Positions 43,828 to 53,125 of a DNA stretch of 62,913 nt are shown in pieces. The notes under the pieces are model-generated. The model did no database searches. It worked only from the letters and a program-made list of their open reading frames with translations, and was not told the DNA's origin. The stretch is taken from positions 338,675 through 401,587 of the forward strand of contig NZ_MCUN01000001.1 of assembly GCF_002873455.1 (NCBI RefSeq), given 5' to 3'. Position 1 is the stretch's first letter. Every line of letters starts with the position of its first letter. The translations under genes were made by a program, and so were the position numbers. Source of the DNA: Vibrio splendidus (GTDB lineage Bacteria > Pseudomonadota > Gammaproteobacteria > Enterobacterales > Vibrionaceae).

Positions 43828-43866
43828 ATGTTGAATCATAAAAAATACTCAAAGAAAGAGTGTTAA
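43828..43866 (+). CDS. Candidate 12-residue leader peptide before dctP
   Basis: ATG to TAA encodes MLNHKKYSKKEC, four lysines in twelve residues. A good AAGGTG ribosome site lies seven bases before it, and the stop is 20 bases before the dctP start. Short frames occur by chance, so this is tentative; if translated it could regulate dctP by attenuation or coupling. Confidence 0.3.
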   Translation: MLNHKKYSKKEC

Positions 43867-43886
43867 CCCAACAAAAGGACGTGAAC

Positions 43887-44981
43887 ATGAGTCTCATTTC
43901 TAACTCCCTCACACGAGTTTTTAAAAACGTTGCGGTAACTGCAGCGGCTTGTTTAGCTTTGGTCGCTACCGGTGCAACTGCTGCTGATAAGGTTTATCGC
44001 TTGAAGCTTGCTGAAACATGGGGACCAAACTTCCCTGTATTTGGTGACGCGACGAAGAACATGGCTGCGATGGCTGAGAAAATGTCGAATGGTCGACTGC
44101 AAATCAGAATCGATTCAGCGAACAAACACAAAGCACCACTTGGCGTTTTTGACATGGTTAAGTCTGGTCAATACGACATGGGTCACTCAGGCTCTTACTA
44201 CTGGAAAGGTAAAGTTCCAAACACTCTTTACTTCACTTCTATGCCTTTCGGTATGACGCCTGCAGAACAATACGCGTGGTTCTATCACGGTGGTGGTATG
44301 GAGTTGATGGAGCAGGTTTACTCTCCACACAACTTGATGTCGTTCCCTGGTGGTAACACGGATATCCAGATGGGCGGTTGGTTTCAAAAAGAGATCAACA
44401 GCGTGGAAGACCTACAAGGTCTGAAAATGCGAATCCCAGGCTTTGCTGGTGAGATTCTGGCTGAGCTAGGCGCTAAACCTACCAATATTGCCCCAGGTGA
44501 GCTTTACACGTCTTTAGAGCGTCGCACGATCGATGCACTAGAGTGGGTAGGTCCATCACTTGATTTACGAATGGGCTTCCACAAGATCGCGCCGTACTAC
44601 TACACAGGTTGGCATGAGCCAGGTTCAGAGCTTCAATTCCTAGTGAACAAACGAACTTGGAACAAGCTACCTGAAGACCTACAAGAAATCTTGCGTGTTG
44701 CAATGCGTACAGCGGCTTACGACATGTACACACAAGCAACACATGAAAGTGGCAAAAACTGGGTTTCAATGAAAACAGAATACCCAGATGTACAAGTGAA
44801 AGATTTCCCGCCAGAGGTTATGTCTGCACTGAAAGAAGCGAACGATCGCTTACTTGCAGCACATGCTGAGAAAGATGCACTGGCAAAAGAGATCCAAGCT
44901 TCACAAGCGAGCTACCTAGAGCAAGTGCGCTCATGGACGGATATTTCACACAGAGCTTATTTAAATAGCCAAGCGAAATAG
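43887..44981 (+). CDS. dctP: TRAP transporter solute-binding protein, DctP family
   Basis: Periplasmic receptor of 364 residues. The signal peptide (residues ~1-32) ends near ATA-AD. The DctP body shows the arginine-containing substrate motif in GLKMRIPGFAGEILAELGAKPTNIAPGELYTSLERRTIDALEWVGP (~residues 175-220), where the Arg normally binds a carboxylate. The ligand is probably a carboxylic acid but is not identifiable. ATG 43887 follows AAGGA. dctQ and dctM follow, with an unusual repeat array in between. Confidence 0.92.
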   Translation: MSLISNSLTRVFKNVAVTAAACLALVATGATAADKVYRLKLAETWGPNFPVFGDATKNMAAMAEKMSNGRLQIRIDSANKHKAPLGVFDMVKSGQYDMGHSGSYYWKGKVPNTLYFTSMPFGMTPAEQYAWFYHGGGMELMEQVYSPHNLMSFPGGNTDIQMGGWFQKEINSVEDLQGLKMRIPGFAGEILAELGAKPTNIAPGELYTSLERRTIDALEWVGPSLDLRMGFHKIAPYYYTGWHEPGSELQFLVNKRTWNKLPEDLQEILRVAMRTAAYDMYTQATHESGKNWVSMKTEYPDVQVKDFPPEVMSALKEANDRLLAAHAEKDALAKEIQASQASYLEQVRSWTDISHRAYLNSQAK

Positions 44982-45005
44982 TCGACAGCGATTGACCTAA
45001 AAGTT

Positions 45006-45128
45006 AAATGAACCCAAAGCAGATGCACTGTTATATCACTTGTGCCTAAGGGCTTAAGTATCTAAGTATCTAAGTATCTAAGCAGATAAGCAGATAAGCA
45101 GATAAGCAGATAAGCAGCGGGTTCATTT
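45006..45128. repeat. Octamer tandem array enclosed by a perfect inverted repeat
   Basis: Three copies of TAAGTATC (45055-45078) are followed by four full and one partial copies of TAAGCAGA (45079-45117). The whole block is framed by AAATGAACCC (45006-45015) and its exact complement GGGTTCATTT (45119-45128). The 8-base unit is not a multiple of three, and it lies between dctP and dctQ. Confidence 0.9.
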
Positions 45129-45266
45129 TAACCATAATAATTAAGCAGGATAAATCCTGTAATACGCTCAAGAACCCTTTCTACGTCGTGCGTTTTGTTA
45201 GCGCTACTCGTTGTAGCTGCACTAACTCTAATACGCGATGTCTTTTCAAATTCCATGGAGTCGGGA

Positions 45267-45812
45267 ATGCGAAGTCTAATTTATATTGAACGCCTATTTA
45301 ATCGTATCGGTGATGCACTGGGATGGCTTTCCAGTATGTTGTTTATCCTTCTTGTTGCTAACGTTGTGTATGACGTTGTGATGCGATACGCCTTTAACGA
45401 TGTGTCTATCGCCTTCCAAGAGATGGAATGGCACCTTTTCTCAGCCGTATTCTTGTTAGGTGTTCCTTACGCCATCAAAGCGGGTGGCCACGTACGAGTT
45501 GATGTTTTCTACGAACAACTCAGCTTCAAGGCGCAAGCGATTATTGACCTGATAGGCACCGTTGTCTTCCTGCTTCCTTTCTGTTTGTTGGTTGCTTGGT
45601 TTGGAATCGATGTTGCGAAAGAAAGTTATAACCTCGGTGAAACGTCGGGCGATCCCGGAGGCCTTCCTTACCGATGGATCATTAAAGCGATGATTCCACT
45701 TTCATTTTTCTTGATGGCACTCAGCGGCGTCGGTTTGATCCTGCACTCGCTCAACAAGATTTTTAATCCGCACCTTATCCATGCAAATAATACTCATACA
45801 AACAATAAGTAG
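45267..45812 (+). CDS. dctQ: TRAP transporter small permease, DctQ family
   Basis: A 181-residue protein with four membrane helices, typical of DctQ, which pairs with DctM. The motif IAFQEMEWHLFSAVFLLGVPYAIKAGGHVRVDVFYEQL (~residues 48-85) is the family core. ATG 45267 is chosen because GGAG lies six bases upstream; two earlier in-frame starts lack a ribosome site. The 285 bases between dctP and dctQ are long for an operon and contain the octamer array. Confidence 0.9.
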   Translation: MRSLIYIERLFNRIGDALGWLSSMLFILLVANVVYDVVMRYAFNDVSIAFQEMEWHLFSAVFLLGVPYAIKAGGHVRVDVFYEQLSFKAQAIIDLIGTVVFLLPFCLLVAWFGIDVAKESYNLGETSGDPGGLPYRWIIKAMIPLSFFLMALSGVGLILHSLNKIFNPHLIHANNTHTNNK

Positions 45813-45821
45813 AGGCTGAAC

Positions 45822-47105
45822 ATGATTGGAATAGTAATGTTTTTCGTAGCCTTGTTTGCACTTTTACTTGGCTTCCCGGTTGCGTTCACCTTTGGTGGTA
45901 TCGCGTTAATCTTTGGTGTTTGGGCTGAAGGCATCGAAATGTTTGCCTTCATGCCATATCGAATTCAATCGATCATGGAAAATACGGTGCTGATGGCCGT
46001 TCCATTGTTCGTTTTCATGGGGCTTGTTCTACAAAAGACCAAGCTTGCTGAGCAGTTACTTGAGTCAATGGGGCGATTGTTTGGTGGTGTTCGAGGTGGT
46101 ATTGCTATCTCGACCGTGCTGGTGGGCTCGCTGCTTGCCGCATCAACGGGTGTAGTCGGTGCTTCAGTAGTTGCTATGGGACTTATCTCTCTGCCCGTTA
46201 TGCTCAAGTACAACTACGACAAAGGCTTAGCCTGCGGCACCATCTGTGCGTCTGGTACGTTAGGGCAAATCATTCCGCCATCCATCGTCTTGATTTTATT
46301 GGGTGATGTATTGGGTGTACCTGTTGGGGACTTGTTCCAAGCGGCAATTTGGCCGGGTGTGATGCTAGTGGGTGCTTACATTGTCTATATCTTGATATAC
46401 GCAAAGCTCAACCCTGAATCTGCTCAACCTATTGAACGTGATGACTCTATTAGCCGCAAGCAAGAAGTGTTTAATGCGCTTAAAGCGATTCTTCCCCCAT
46501 TAGCGCTGATCATTGTTGTACTGGGTTCTATCTTTGCGGGTGTGGCAACGCCAACTGAATCGGCAGCGTTAGGTGGTGCTGGTGCATTGGTTCTTGCACT
46601 GTTATACGGTCAGTTTAGTTGGTCGATGGTGTTTGCTGCGTCGAAAGAGACAGTTAAAGTGACCGCGATGGTCTTTGCCATCTTGCTTGGTGCGACGGCA
46701 TTCTCGATGGCGTTTACTTATACTGGCGGTGATTATCTGGTTGAAGAGTGGATGTTGCAGTTGCCAGGTGAGAAATGGGGCTTCTTGATCATTACTATGT
46801 TGGTGATTCTGATTCTTGGTTTCTTCATCGACTTTGTTGAAATTTGTTTCATCATCGTTCCGATCATTGCGCCTGTTGCTGAACTGATGGGCATCAACAT
46901 GACTTGGTTCGCTATCCTTATCGCGATGAACCTACAAACCTCATTCTTAACGCCGCCGTTTGGCTTCAGCCTGTTCTATCTAAAAGGAGTGGCACCGAAA
47001 GGGGTAACAACTAAAGACATCTATCGTGGTGTGATGCCGTTCATTCTGATTCAAATCCTCGTACTTGGATCACTTCTCGCTTTCCCTTCTTTCTATGGAA
47101 TGTGA
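45822..47105 (+). CDS. dctM: TRAP transporter large permease, DctM family
   Basis: A 427-residue membrane protein with about 12 helices that moves solute by sodium symport. Family sequence includes FMPYRIQSIMENTVLMAVPLFVFMG (~residues 45-69), GTICASGTLGQIIPPSIVLILLG and PPFGFSLFYLKGVAPKGV near the end. It starts 9 bases after dctQ and completes the TRAP transporter. A terminator and then a sensor kinase follow. Confidence 0.94.
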   Translation: MIGIVMFFVALFALLLGFPVAFTFGGIALIFGVWAEGIEMFAFMPYRIQSIMENTVLMAVPLFVFMGLVLQKTKLAEQLLESMGRLFGGVRGGIAISTVLVGSLLAASTGVVGASVVAMGLISLPVMLKYNYDKGLACGTICASGTLGQIIPPSIVLILLGDVLGVPVGDLFQAAIWPGVMLVGAYIVYILIYAKLNPESAQPIERDDSISRKQEVFNALKAILPPLALIIVVLGSIFAGVATPTESAALGGAGALVLALLYGQFSWSMVFAASKETVKVTAMVFAILLGATAFSMAFTYTGGDYLVEEWMLQLPGEKWGFLIITMLVILILGFFIDFVEICFIIVPIIAPVAELMGINMTWFAILIAMNLQTSFLTPPFGFSLFYLKGVAPKGVTTKDIYRGVMPFILIQILVLGSLLAFPSFYGM

Positions 47106-47161
47106 GTGAAGCCAAGAATGTGAATGATATGTTTCAACGGTTAACGATAAATTGCTAAAAT

Positions 47162-47196
47162 AAAACGGCTTATTGATGTTCAATAGGCCGTTTTTT
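47162..47196 (+). terminator. Terminator after dctM
   Basis: AAAACGGC / GCCGTTTT with inner TATTG/CAATA and a T6 run. It overlaps the ribosome-site region of the kinase gene, so read-through could couple transport and signalling genes. Confidence 0.85.
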
Positions 47197-47209
47197 GTGA
47201 GGAAAAGGA

Positions 47210-48565
47210 ATGCCTCTAAAAGCCAAGCTGATTTTGCTGACGCTGCTCCCGTTGTTGCTAGTAACGGCGAGTATTAGCTGGATCTCGTTACACCAAACCA
47301 AGACGTTGGGTGCGAAAGAGGTTGAGATCTTCAGAGACAGCTTAATCAAGTCGCGTGAAAATGCCCTCAAAGACACTGTCGATCTCGCGTTCGACGCCAT
47401 TGAACACATCTATAACGATCCTGATATCCAAGAGATTCAGGCCAAAAAAGAAGTTCGAACCATATTGTCTAAACTTAGATATGGTTCAGATGGTTATTTC
47501 TTCGCATATGATCGACACGGAACCAACTTGGTTCATCCTATCCAACCCGAATTGATTGGGCAAAACCTACTTCATCTGCAAGATGAAGATGGTGACTTTC
47601 TGATAGAAGCGCTGCTTAGAGAGGCACAAACTGGAGGAGGGTTTCACCAATATTTGTGGCAGAAGCCGTCAACCGGAGAGGTGGTCTCTAAGCTGAGCTA
47701 CGCCGCTTGGTTAGAGCGTTGGGATTGGATGATTGGTACGGGTTTGTATATTGAAGACGTGCACCAAGAAGTGGCCTCGATGCAGGCTGCGATCAACAAA
47801 AATATTGAAACCACGTTCTTTTCGATTGTTGTGATTCTTAGCGTGACGGTGGCGGTTATCATCGTACTTACTTTGGCCATTAACATGCATGAACATCGAA
47901 TCGCGGATAACAATTTAAAAGAGCTCGCCCATAAAACGGTGATGTTTCAAGAGGACGAGAAGAAGCATTTAGCACGTGAGTTACATGATGGTATTAATCA
48001 ATTATTAGTATCGAGTCGTTGTCACTTAGAACTACTCGGCAATAAGCTACAAAGTGAAGACCTCAAAGCGCATTTGAATAAGTCGCAGCATTCATTGATG
48101 CGAGCGATCGAAGAGGTGAGGCACATCTCGCATCAACTCCGCCCAAGTTCTTTGGATGATATCGGCTTAGAAGCGGCGTTGTCTTCGTTGTTATTAGATT
48201 TTCAGGCGCATTCGGGTATTGAGGTCGAAACTTTGTTTAGTACTCAGCCTGGGAAATTGAAATCAGAGGCAGCGACGACCTTGTATAGAGTCGTACAAGA
48301 GTCCCTGAATAACATAGAGAAACACGCACAAGCGACCAAAGTAACGGTTATCGCGCAGCAAATTGGCAACGTATTACAGCTTCTAATCCAAGACAACGGT
48401 GTCGGTTTCAATACCTATAAAGCGATGGAAAAACGAGGGATCGGTCTGCGTAACATGAGAGAGCGAGTGGAATTCATTGGTGGTGATTTTGAGCTGATGA
48501 GTGAGATTGGCCTTGGAACGGAAATTACAGTGTTACTGACACTAGAGGGATTAATGAATGAGTGA
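47210..48565 (+). CDS. Sensor histidine kinase with single-Cache sensor, NarX/UhpB type
   Basis: A 451-residue sensor with two membrane helices (~residues 8-26 and ~203-225) around a periplasmic sCache_2-like domain (GYFFAYDRHGTNLVHP, WDWMIGTGLYIEDV). A HisKA_3 dimer/phospho-acceptor region HLARELHDGINQLLVSSRCHL (~255-275; His in ARELHDG) and an HATPase_c end (NIEKHAQAT, DNGVG, GIGLRNMRERV) follow. It overlaps the regulator gene by 8 bases. The TRAP genes upstream suggest that it senses the transported carboxylate. Confidence 0.9.
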   Translation: MPLKAKLILLTLLPLLLVTASISWISLHQTKTLGAKEVEIFRDSLIKSRENALKDTVDLAFDAIEHIYNDPDIQEIQAKKEVRTILSKLRYGSDGYFFAYDRHGTNLVHPIQPELIGQNLLHLQDEDGDFLIEALLREAQTGGGFHQYLWQKPSTGEVVSKLSYAAWLERWDWMIGTGLYIEDVHQEVASMQAAINKNIETTFFSIVVILSVTVAVIIVLTLAINMHEHRIADNNLKELAHKTVMFQEDEKKHLARELHDGINQLLVSSRCHLELLGNKLQSEDLKAHLNKSQHSLMRAIEEVRHISHQLRPSSLDDIGLEAALSSLLLDFQAHSGIEVETLFSTQPGKLKSEAATTLYRVVQESLNNIEKHAQATKVTVIAQQIGNVLQLLIQDNGVGFNTYKAMEKRGIGLRNMRERVEFIGGDFELMSEIGLGTEITVLLTLEGLMNE

Positions 48566-49196
48566 AGTTATTCGAGTTGTGATCGCTGACGATCACCAAG
48601 TGGTATTGGATGGCTTTATGGCGAGATTGGAACTCGAGCCAGATATTAGCGTGATAGGTACTGCCAGTAATGGATTAGAGGCGGTAGAGGTCGTGAAATC
48701 TTTGCGTCCTGATGTGGTGTTGATGGACATTAGCATGCCTATCATGAACGGCATTGACGCGACTCATCTGATTAAAGAAGAAGACCCTGAAGCGAAGGTG
48801 TTGATGCTGACCATGCATAACAACCGTGAATACATCATGAAGGTGATGCAGTCGGGCGCCGTCGGCTATATGTTGAAAGAGATTTCGGCTGAAAAAATGG
48901 TACAGGCGATTAAAACGGTCAATCAAGGCTCGACTTATTTCTGTGAAAAAGTGACGCAGAATTTGTTTACTCAGCCGATTACTCCCACGCAATCTGTAAA
49001 AAATCCATTGAGCAGACGTGAAGAAGCCGTGTTGAAATTGGTGGCGAAAGGGGAGAGCAGTAAAGAGGTGGCGAAGGCGCTGAATATCAGTTATCGAACC
49101 GTCGAAACTCATAGACAAAACATTAAGCATAAGCTGGATATTCACTCTACGGCAGAGCTAGCTAAATATGCTGTTAATTCTGGGCTTGTAGAGTGA
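48558..49196 (+). CDS. LuxR/NarL-family response regulator
   Basis: A 212-residue two-component regulator: receiver domain with phospho-acceptor Asp in PDVVLMDISMPIMNG (~residue 56) and a C-terminal LuxR helix-turn-helix LSRREEAVLKLVAKGESSKEVAKALNISYRTVETHRQNIKHKL (~152-194). Translation is coupled to the kinase by an 8-base overlap. The perfect 7-2-7 palindrome before dctP is the likely target. Confidence 0.93.
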   Translation: MSEVIRVVIADDHQVVLDGFMARLELEPDISVIGTASNGLEAVEVVKSLRPDVVLMDISMPIMNGIDATHLIKEEDPEAKVLMLTMHNNREYIMKVMQSGAVGYMLKEISAEKMVQAIKTVNQGSTYFCEKVTQNLFTQPITPTQSVKNPLSRREEAVLKLVAKGESSKEVAKALNISYRTVETHRQNIKHKLDIHSTAELAKYAVNSGLVE

Positions 49197-49249
49197 TTTT
49201 ACGCTAAATTACATTAAATGTGTAATTTAATTACTAAACTTGCAATTTG

Positions 49250-49273
49250 CGCCTGATTTTTGGCGGTTTTTTT
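49250..49273 (+). terminator. Terminator after the response regulator gene
   Basis: CGCC / GGCG short stem with an eight-base loop and a T7 run, 54 bases after the stop. The stem is short, so it may be moderate. Confidence 0.65.
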
Positions 49274-49365
49274 AGTATTTTTGCGACAGGTTGATATCCT
49301 CCTTTTCGAAATTTAAGCGCCGAATGTAATGTTGCAAACTGTGCGCTACAGATTAGAGAGGAAAC

Positions 49366-50964
49366 ATGGAGCCTGTAAAAGATAGGTATAGTATTGAAAA
49401 TACCGATTATACAGTAGGACAAGATAACGTTCAGAAATGGGGGTTTGATGTTCATAACCCAGTATTTGGGATCAGTGCAGGAGCGATCATTGTCTTCTTG
49501 CTTGCACTTCTAGTCGCAGACCCAGAAACCGCAAAAGCGGCACTGGATGGAATCAAATGGAAAGTCATCGGTAACTTCGATGGTTTCTTCATGTGGGCAG
49601 CCAACATCTTCGTAATTTTCTGTTTTGCCCTCATTGTCTCCCCGTATGGCAAGATACGTATTGGTGGCAATGATGCCAAAGCAGAGCACTCAAACCTATC
49701 TTGGATGTCGATGTTATTCGCCGCAGGAATGGGTATTGGCTTGATGTTCTGGGGTGTGGCTGAACCCGTCGCTTACTTTACTGGTTGGTATGAAACACCG
49801 CTCGGTGTTGAAGCTTATTCTCCTGAAGCGGCTAAGTTGGCATTAGGTGCAACCATCTACAACTGGGGTCTTCACGGTTGGTCTATTTACGCTGTTGTTG
49901 CTCTAGCCCTCGCTTTCTTCACATTCAATAAAGGCTTACCGCTTTCAATTCGCTCAATCTTTTACCCATTACTCGGCGATAGAACTTGGGGTTGGTTTGG
50001 TCATGTTGTTGATATCGTTGCGGTATTGGCAACATTATTTGGCCTTGCAACATCACTGGGCCTAGGCGCACAACAAGCGACAAGTGGTATTAACCATGTG
50101 TTTGGTACTGATGGTGGTATTGGGATGCAGCTGGTTGTTATCGCAGTGGTTACTTTCTTAGCAACAATGTCAGTAATTCGCGGCATTAACGGTGGCGTAA
50201 AGGTTCTGAGTAACATCAATATGTTGGTTGCTTTGGCTTTGCTTATCTTTGTGACGATCGCTGGTGGCATGGCGGGTATTAAAGCTATTCCAACGGCACT
50301 AATGGGCTACATTGAAAACTTTATTCCTCTAAGTAATCCTCATGGTCGTGACGATGAAACTTGGATGCAAGGCTGGACGGTATTCTACTGGGCATGGTGG
50401 ATGTCATGGTCACCATTCGTAGGCATGTTCATCGCTCGTATCTCTAAAGGTCGTACAATTCGTGAATTTATCGTCGCTGTATTGTTCATCCCAACGTCAG
50501 TAATCATCATCTGGATGGCTATTTTCGGTGGTATCGCGATTGATCAAGTGGCGAACAAGGTGGGTGAGATTGGCGTTAATGGCCTGCAAGATATTACGCT
50601 TTCTCTATTCCACACTTATGATGCGCTACCAATGAGTTCAGTGCTTTCTGTGGTATCGATTGGTTTGATTATGGTGTTCTTCATTACCTCGTCAGATTCA
50701 GGCTCGTTAGTTATCGATAGTATTACCTCTGGTGGTAAAGTCGATGCACCGGTGCCACAGCGTGTATTTTGGGCGTTGATGGGCGGTGCGATTGCAGCGG
50801 TTCTATTGTGGGTTGGCGGTACGGAATCCATTCAAGCACTGCAAGCTGGAACGGTATCAATGGCGCTACCATTTGCGTTCATATTATTGCTTATGTGCCT
50901 AAGCTTATTGCTAGGTTTGCGAACAGAAAATCAATTGGTTAAGCAGCAAAATGCTTTGAGTTAA
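49366..50964 (+). CDS. BCCT-family transporter (betaine/choline/carnitine type), first copy
   Basis: Membrane carrier of 532 residues with 12 predicted helices. The BCCT signature runs through GWTVFYWAWWMSWSPFVGMFIARISKGRT (~residues 333-361), with the tryptophan box, and a glycine-rich helix GMGIGLMFWGVAEP (~119-132). It imports trimethylammonium or sulfonium solutes for osmoprotection or as food. The second gene is a close paralogue with a nearly identical N-terminus. The start is well supported by GAGAGGAAAC just upstream. Confidence 0.93.
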   Translation: MEPVKDRYSIENTDYTVGQDNVQKWGFDVHNPVFGISAGAIIVFLLALLVADPETAKAALDGIKWKVIGNFDGFFMWAANIFVIFCFALIVSPYGKIRIGGNDAKAEHSNLSWMSMLFAAGMGIGLMFWGVAEPVAYFTGWYETPLGVEAYSPEAAKLALGATIYNWGLHGWSIYAVVALALAFFTFNKGLPLSIRSIFYPLLGDRTWGWFGHVVDIVAVLATLFGLATSLGLGAQQATSGINHVFGTDGGIGMQLVVIAVVTFLATMSVIRGINGGVKVLSNINMLVALALLIFVTIAGGMAGIKAIPTALMGYIENFIPLSNPHGRDDETWMQGWTVFYWAWWMSWSPFVGMFIARISKGRTIREFIVAVLFIPTSVIIIWMAIFGGIAIDQVANKVGEIGVNGLQDITLSLFHTYDALPMSSVLSVVSIGLIMVFFITSSDSGSLVIDSITSGGKVDAPVPQRVFWALMGGAIAAVLLWVGGTESIQALQAGTVSMALPFAFILLLMCLSLLLGLRTENQLVKQQNALS

Positions 50965-50982
50965 AAGTATTATTGAAATAAC

Positions 50983-51006
50983 GGCCGACTTGTTCGGCCT
51001 TTTTTT
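50983..51006 (+). terminator. Terminator after the first BCCT gene
   Basis: GGCCGA / TCGGCC with a five-base loop and a T7 run, 19 bases past the stop. Confidence 0.88.
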
Positions 51007-51235
51007 CGCCAGTAACTTGGGTAATTACGTAAATATTGGATGAAAACCAATCGAACCGATTCTGGTTTACTGAAAACAATAAGTTAACCTGCTAAACTTC
51101 AGACATCCAAGTATTTGAATTATTGTGACAACAGCTTGTATTACTTGGATCGTGTGTTCGAATTTGTGATTCAGTCACAAGTAAGTAAGGGATATTTGGT
51201 CAACAGACCCTATTAATATTCCGTAGAGAGGGATA

Positions 51236-52807
51236 ATGACTAAAGGTATAGATAAATACAGTATCGACAGTACGGATTACACTGTCGGTCAAGATAACGT
51301 CCAAAAATGGGGTTTTGATGTTCATAACCCAGTATTTGGTATCAGTGCAGGACTTATTGCTTTGTTCCTGATCGGTATTCTTATCACAGATACTGCATCA
51401 GCAAAGGCGGCACTCGATGGCGTGAAAGGCCAAATCATCAATTCATTTGATTGGTTGTTCATCTGGTCAGGTAACATTTTTGTTATTTTCTGCTTAGGTT
51501 TGATTGTTTCTCCGTATGGTAAAATCCGCCTTGGTGGTGTTGATGCAACTGCGGATTACTCATTCATGTCTTGGCTATCCATGTTGTTCGCAGCAGGTAT
51601 GGGTATCGGCCTAATGTTCTGGAGTGTGGCGGAACCCGCTGCTTACTTCACGGGTTGGTTTGAAACCCCGTTAGGTGTTGAACCAAACACACCAGAAGCT
51701 GCTAAGTTGGCGTTAGGTGCAACCATGTATCACTGGGGCCTACACCCTTGGGCGATTTATGGCGTAGTAGCACTGTCACTTGCGTTTTTCTCTTACAACA
51801 AGGGATTGCCTCTTTCTATTCGTTCTATTTTCTACCCAATCTTGGGTGATAGAGCGTGGGGTTGGGCTGGTCACATTGTTGATATTCTGGCGGTTCTTGC
51901 AACGCTGTTTGGTTTGGCGACGTCGCTGGGCTTAGGTGCACAACAGGCAGCAAGTGGTATTCAACATGTCTTCGGAATCGAGGCTGGCTTAGGGTTACAA
52001 GTTGTTGTTATTACCGTAGTAACGTTATTAGCGGTCGTGTCAGTGCTTCGCGGTATTGATGGCGGTGTTAAAGTTATCAGTAACATCAACATGTTGGTTG
52101 CTTTTCTACTGCTCATCTTAGTGGCTCTAATCGGCTATGCGGTGAGTTTAGGTTCTATCCCAACCACCTTTATGGCATACGTTGAAAACATCATTCCTTT
52201 GAGTAACCCTCATGGTCGTGAAGATGAAGCGTGGATGCACGGCTGGACGGTATTCTACTGGGCTTGGTGGATTTCATGGTCACCATTCGTAGGTATGTTC
52301 ATCGCACGTGTCTCTAAAGGCCGTACTGTTCGTGAGTTCATCACAGCTGTTCTGATTGTTCCAACGACTGTTACTATCATTTGGATGTCAGTATTTGGTG
52401 GCATGGCGATTGATCAAATCGTAAACAACGTTGGTATTCTTGGTCAAGATGGTCTTACAGACGTATCACTAGCAATGTTCCAAATGTTTGATGCACTGCC
52501 GTTTGGTACTCTGCTATCAATCATCGCAGTGATATTGGTTCTCGTGTTCTTCATTACGTCATCTGACTCAGGTTCATTGGTAATCGATAGCATTACCGCG
52601 GGTGGTAAAGTTGATACTCCTGTTCCTCAACGTGTTTTCTGGGCTTTCCTTGAAGGCGCGATTGCTGTAGCTCTATTGTGGGTCGGCGGTACTGAAGCAG
52701 TACAGGCTCTGCAAGCGGGCGCAATATCGACGGCATTGCCATTCACCATCATTCTATTATTGATGTGTGTGAGTTTGTTAATGGGTATGCGTACAGAAAA
52801 GCGCTAA
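51236..52807 (+). CDS. BCCT-family transporter, second copy
   Basis: A 523-residue paralogue of the carrier 272 bases upstream, sharing the BCCT core GWTVFYWAWWISWSPFVGMFIARVSKGRT and the first 40 residues almost residue for residue (TDYTVGQDNVQKWGFDVHNP in both). Loops differ, for instance the aromatic box segments MFWSVAEPAAYFTGWF against MFWGVAEPVAYFTGWY, so substrate preference may differ. It has its own promoter region after a terminator (51007-51235) and its own terminator. Confidence 0.93.
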   Translation: MTKGIDKYSIDSTDYTVGQDNVQKWGFDVHNPVFGISAGLIALFLIGILITDTASAKAALDGVKGQIINSFDWLFIWSGNIFVIFCLGLIVSPYGKIRLGGVDATADYSFMSWLSMLFAAGMGIGLMFWSVAEPAAYFTGWFETPLGVEPNTPEAAKLALGATMYHWGLHPWAIYGVVALSLAFFSYNKGLPLSIRSIFYPILGDRAWGWAGHIVDILAVLATLFGLATSLGLGAQQAASGIQHVFGIEAGLGLQVVVITVVTLLAVVSVLRGIDGGVKVISNINMLVAFLLLILVALIGYAVSLGSIPTTFMAYVENIIPLSNPHGREDEAWMHGWTVFYWAWWISWSPFVGMFIARVSKGRTVREFITAVLIVPTTVTIIWMSVFGGMAIDQIVNNVGILGQDGLTDVSLAMFQMFDALPFGTLLSIIAVILVLVFFITSSDSGSLVIDSITAGGKVDTPVPQRVFWAFLEGAIAVALLWVGGTEAVQALQAGAISTALPFTIILLLMCVSLLMGMRTEKR

Positions 52808-52861
52808 GACCTATGGCTTAATCAGCCGTGTTTTATATGCGGTTGGACGATAAATAATACG

Positions 52862-52893
52862 AAGGCAGGCGAGGAAACTCTCCTGCCTTTTTT
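52862..52893 (+). terminator. Terminator after the second BCCT gene
   Basis: AAGGCAGG / CCTGCCTT with a 12-base loop and a T6 run, 54 bases after the stop. Confidence 0.88.
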
Positions 52894-53125
52894 GTGTCTA
52901 TTTTTCTGTGTGAATGGTTATTTTTATAGTGTGACGATCTGTATATTTCGGTTGAATTACACTCAAAATAGCGCCTTTAATTTGGCGAAAAGCCAAGTAA
53001 TTGGCATTATCTAAGTCAATGGTTTGCCTAATATTATATTCCGCTATTAAATTATAAAATTGCTCGAATTTAATACTCATATTGGGTAGTATGCGCGGGA
53101 TTTCCCACCACTCGTGAAGCTTAGA

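Noticed and set aside
45055..45117. CRISPR array suspicion at the octamer repeats
   Set aside because: Units are contiguous without spacers, and too short; it is a tandem repeat. No cas genes occur in the window.
52898..53080. Minus-strand frame of 60 codons before the chemoreceptor
   Set aside because: It reads plausibly as protein but has no ribosome site, is AT-rich and occupies the only promoter space of the chemoreceptor gene. I could not support it.
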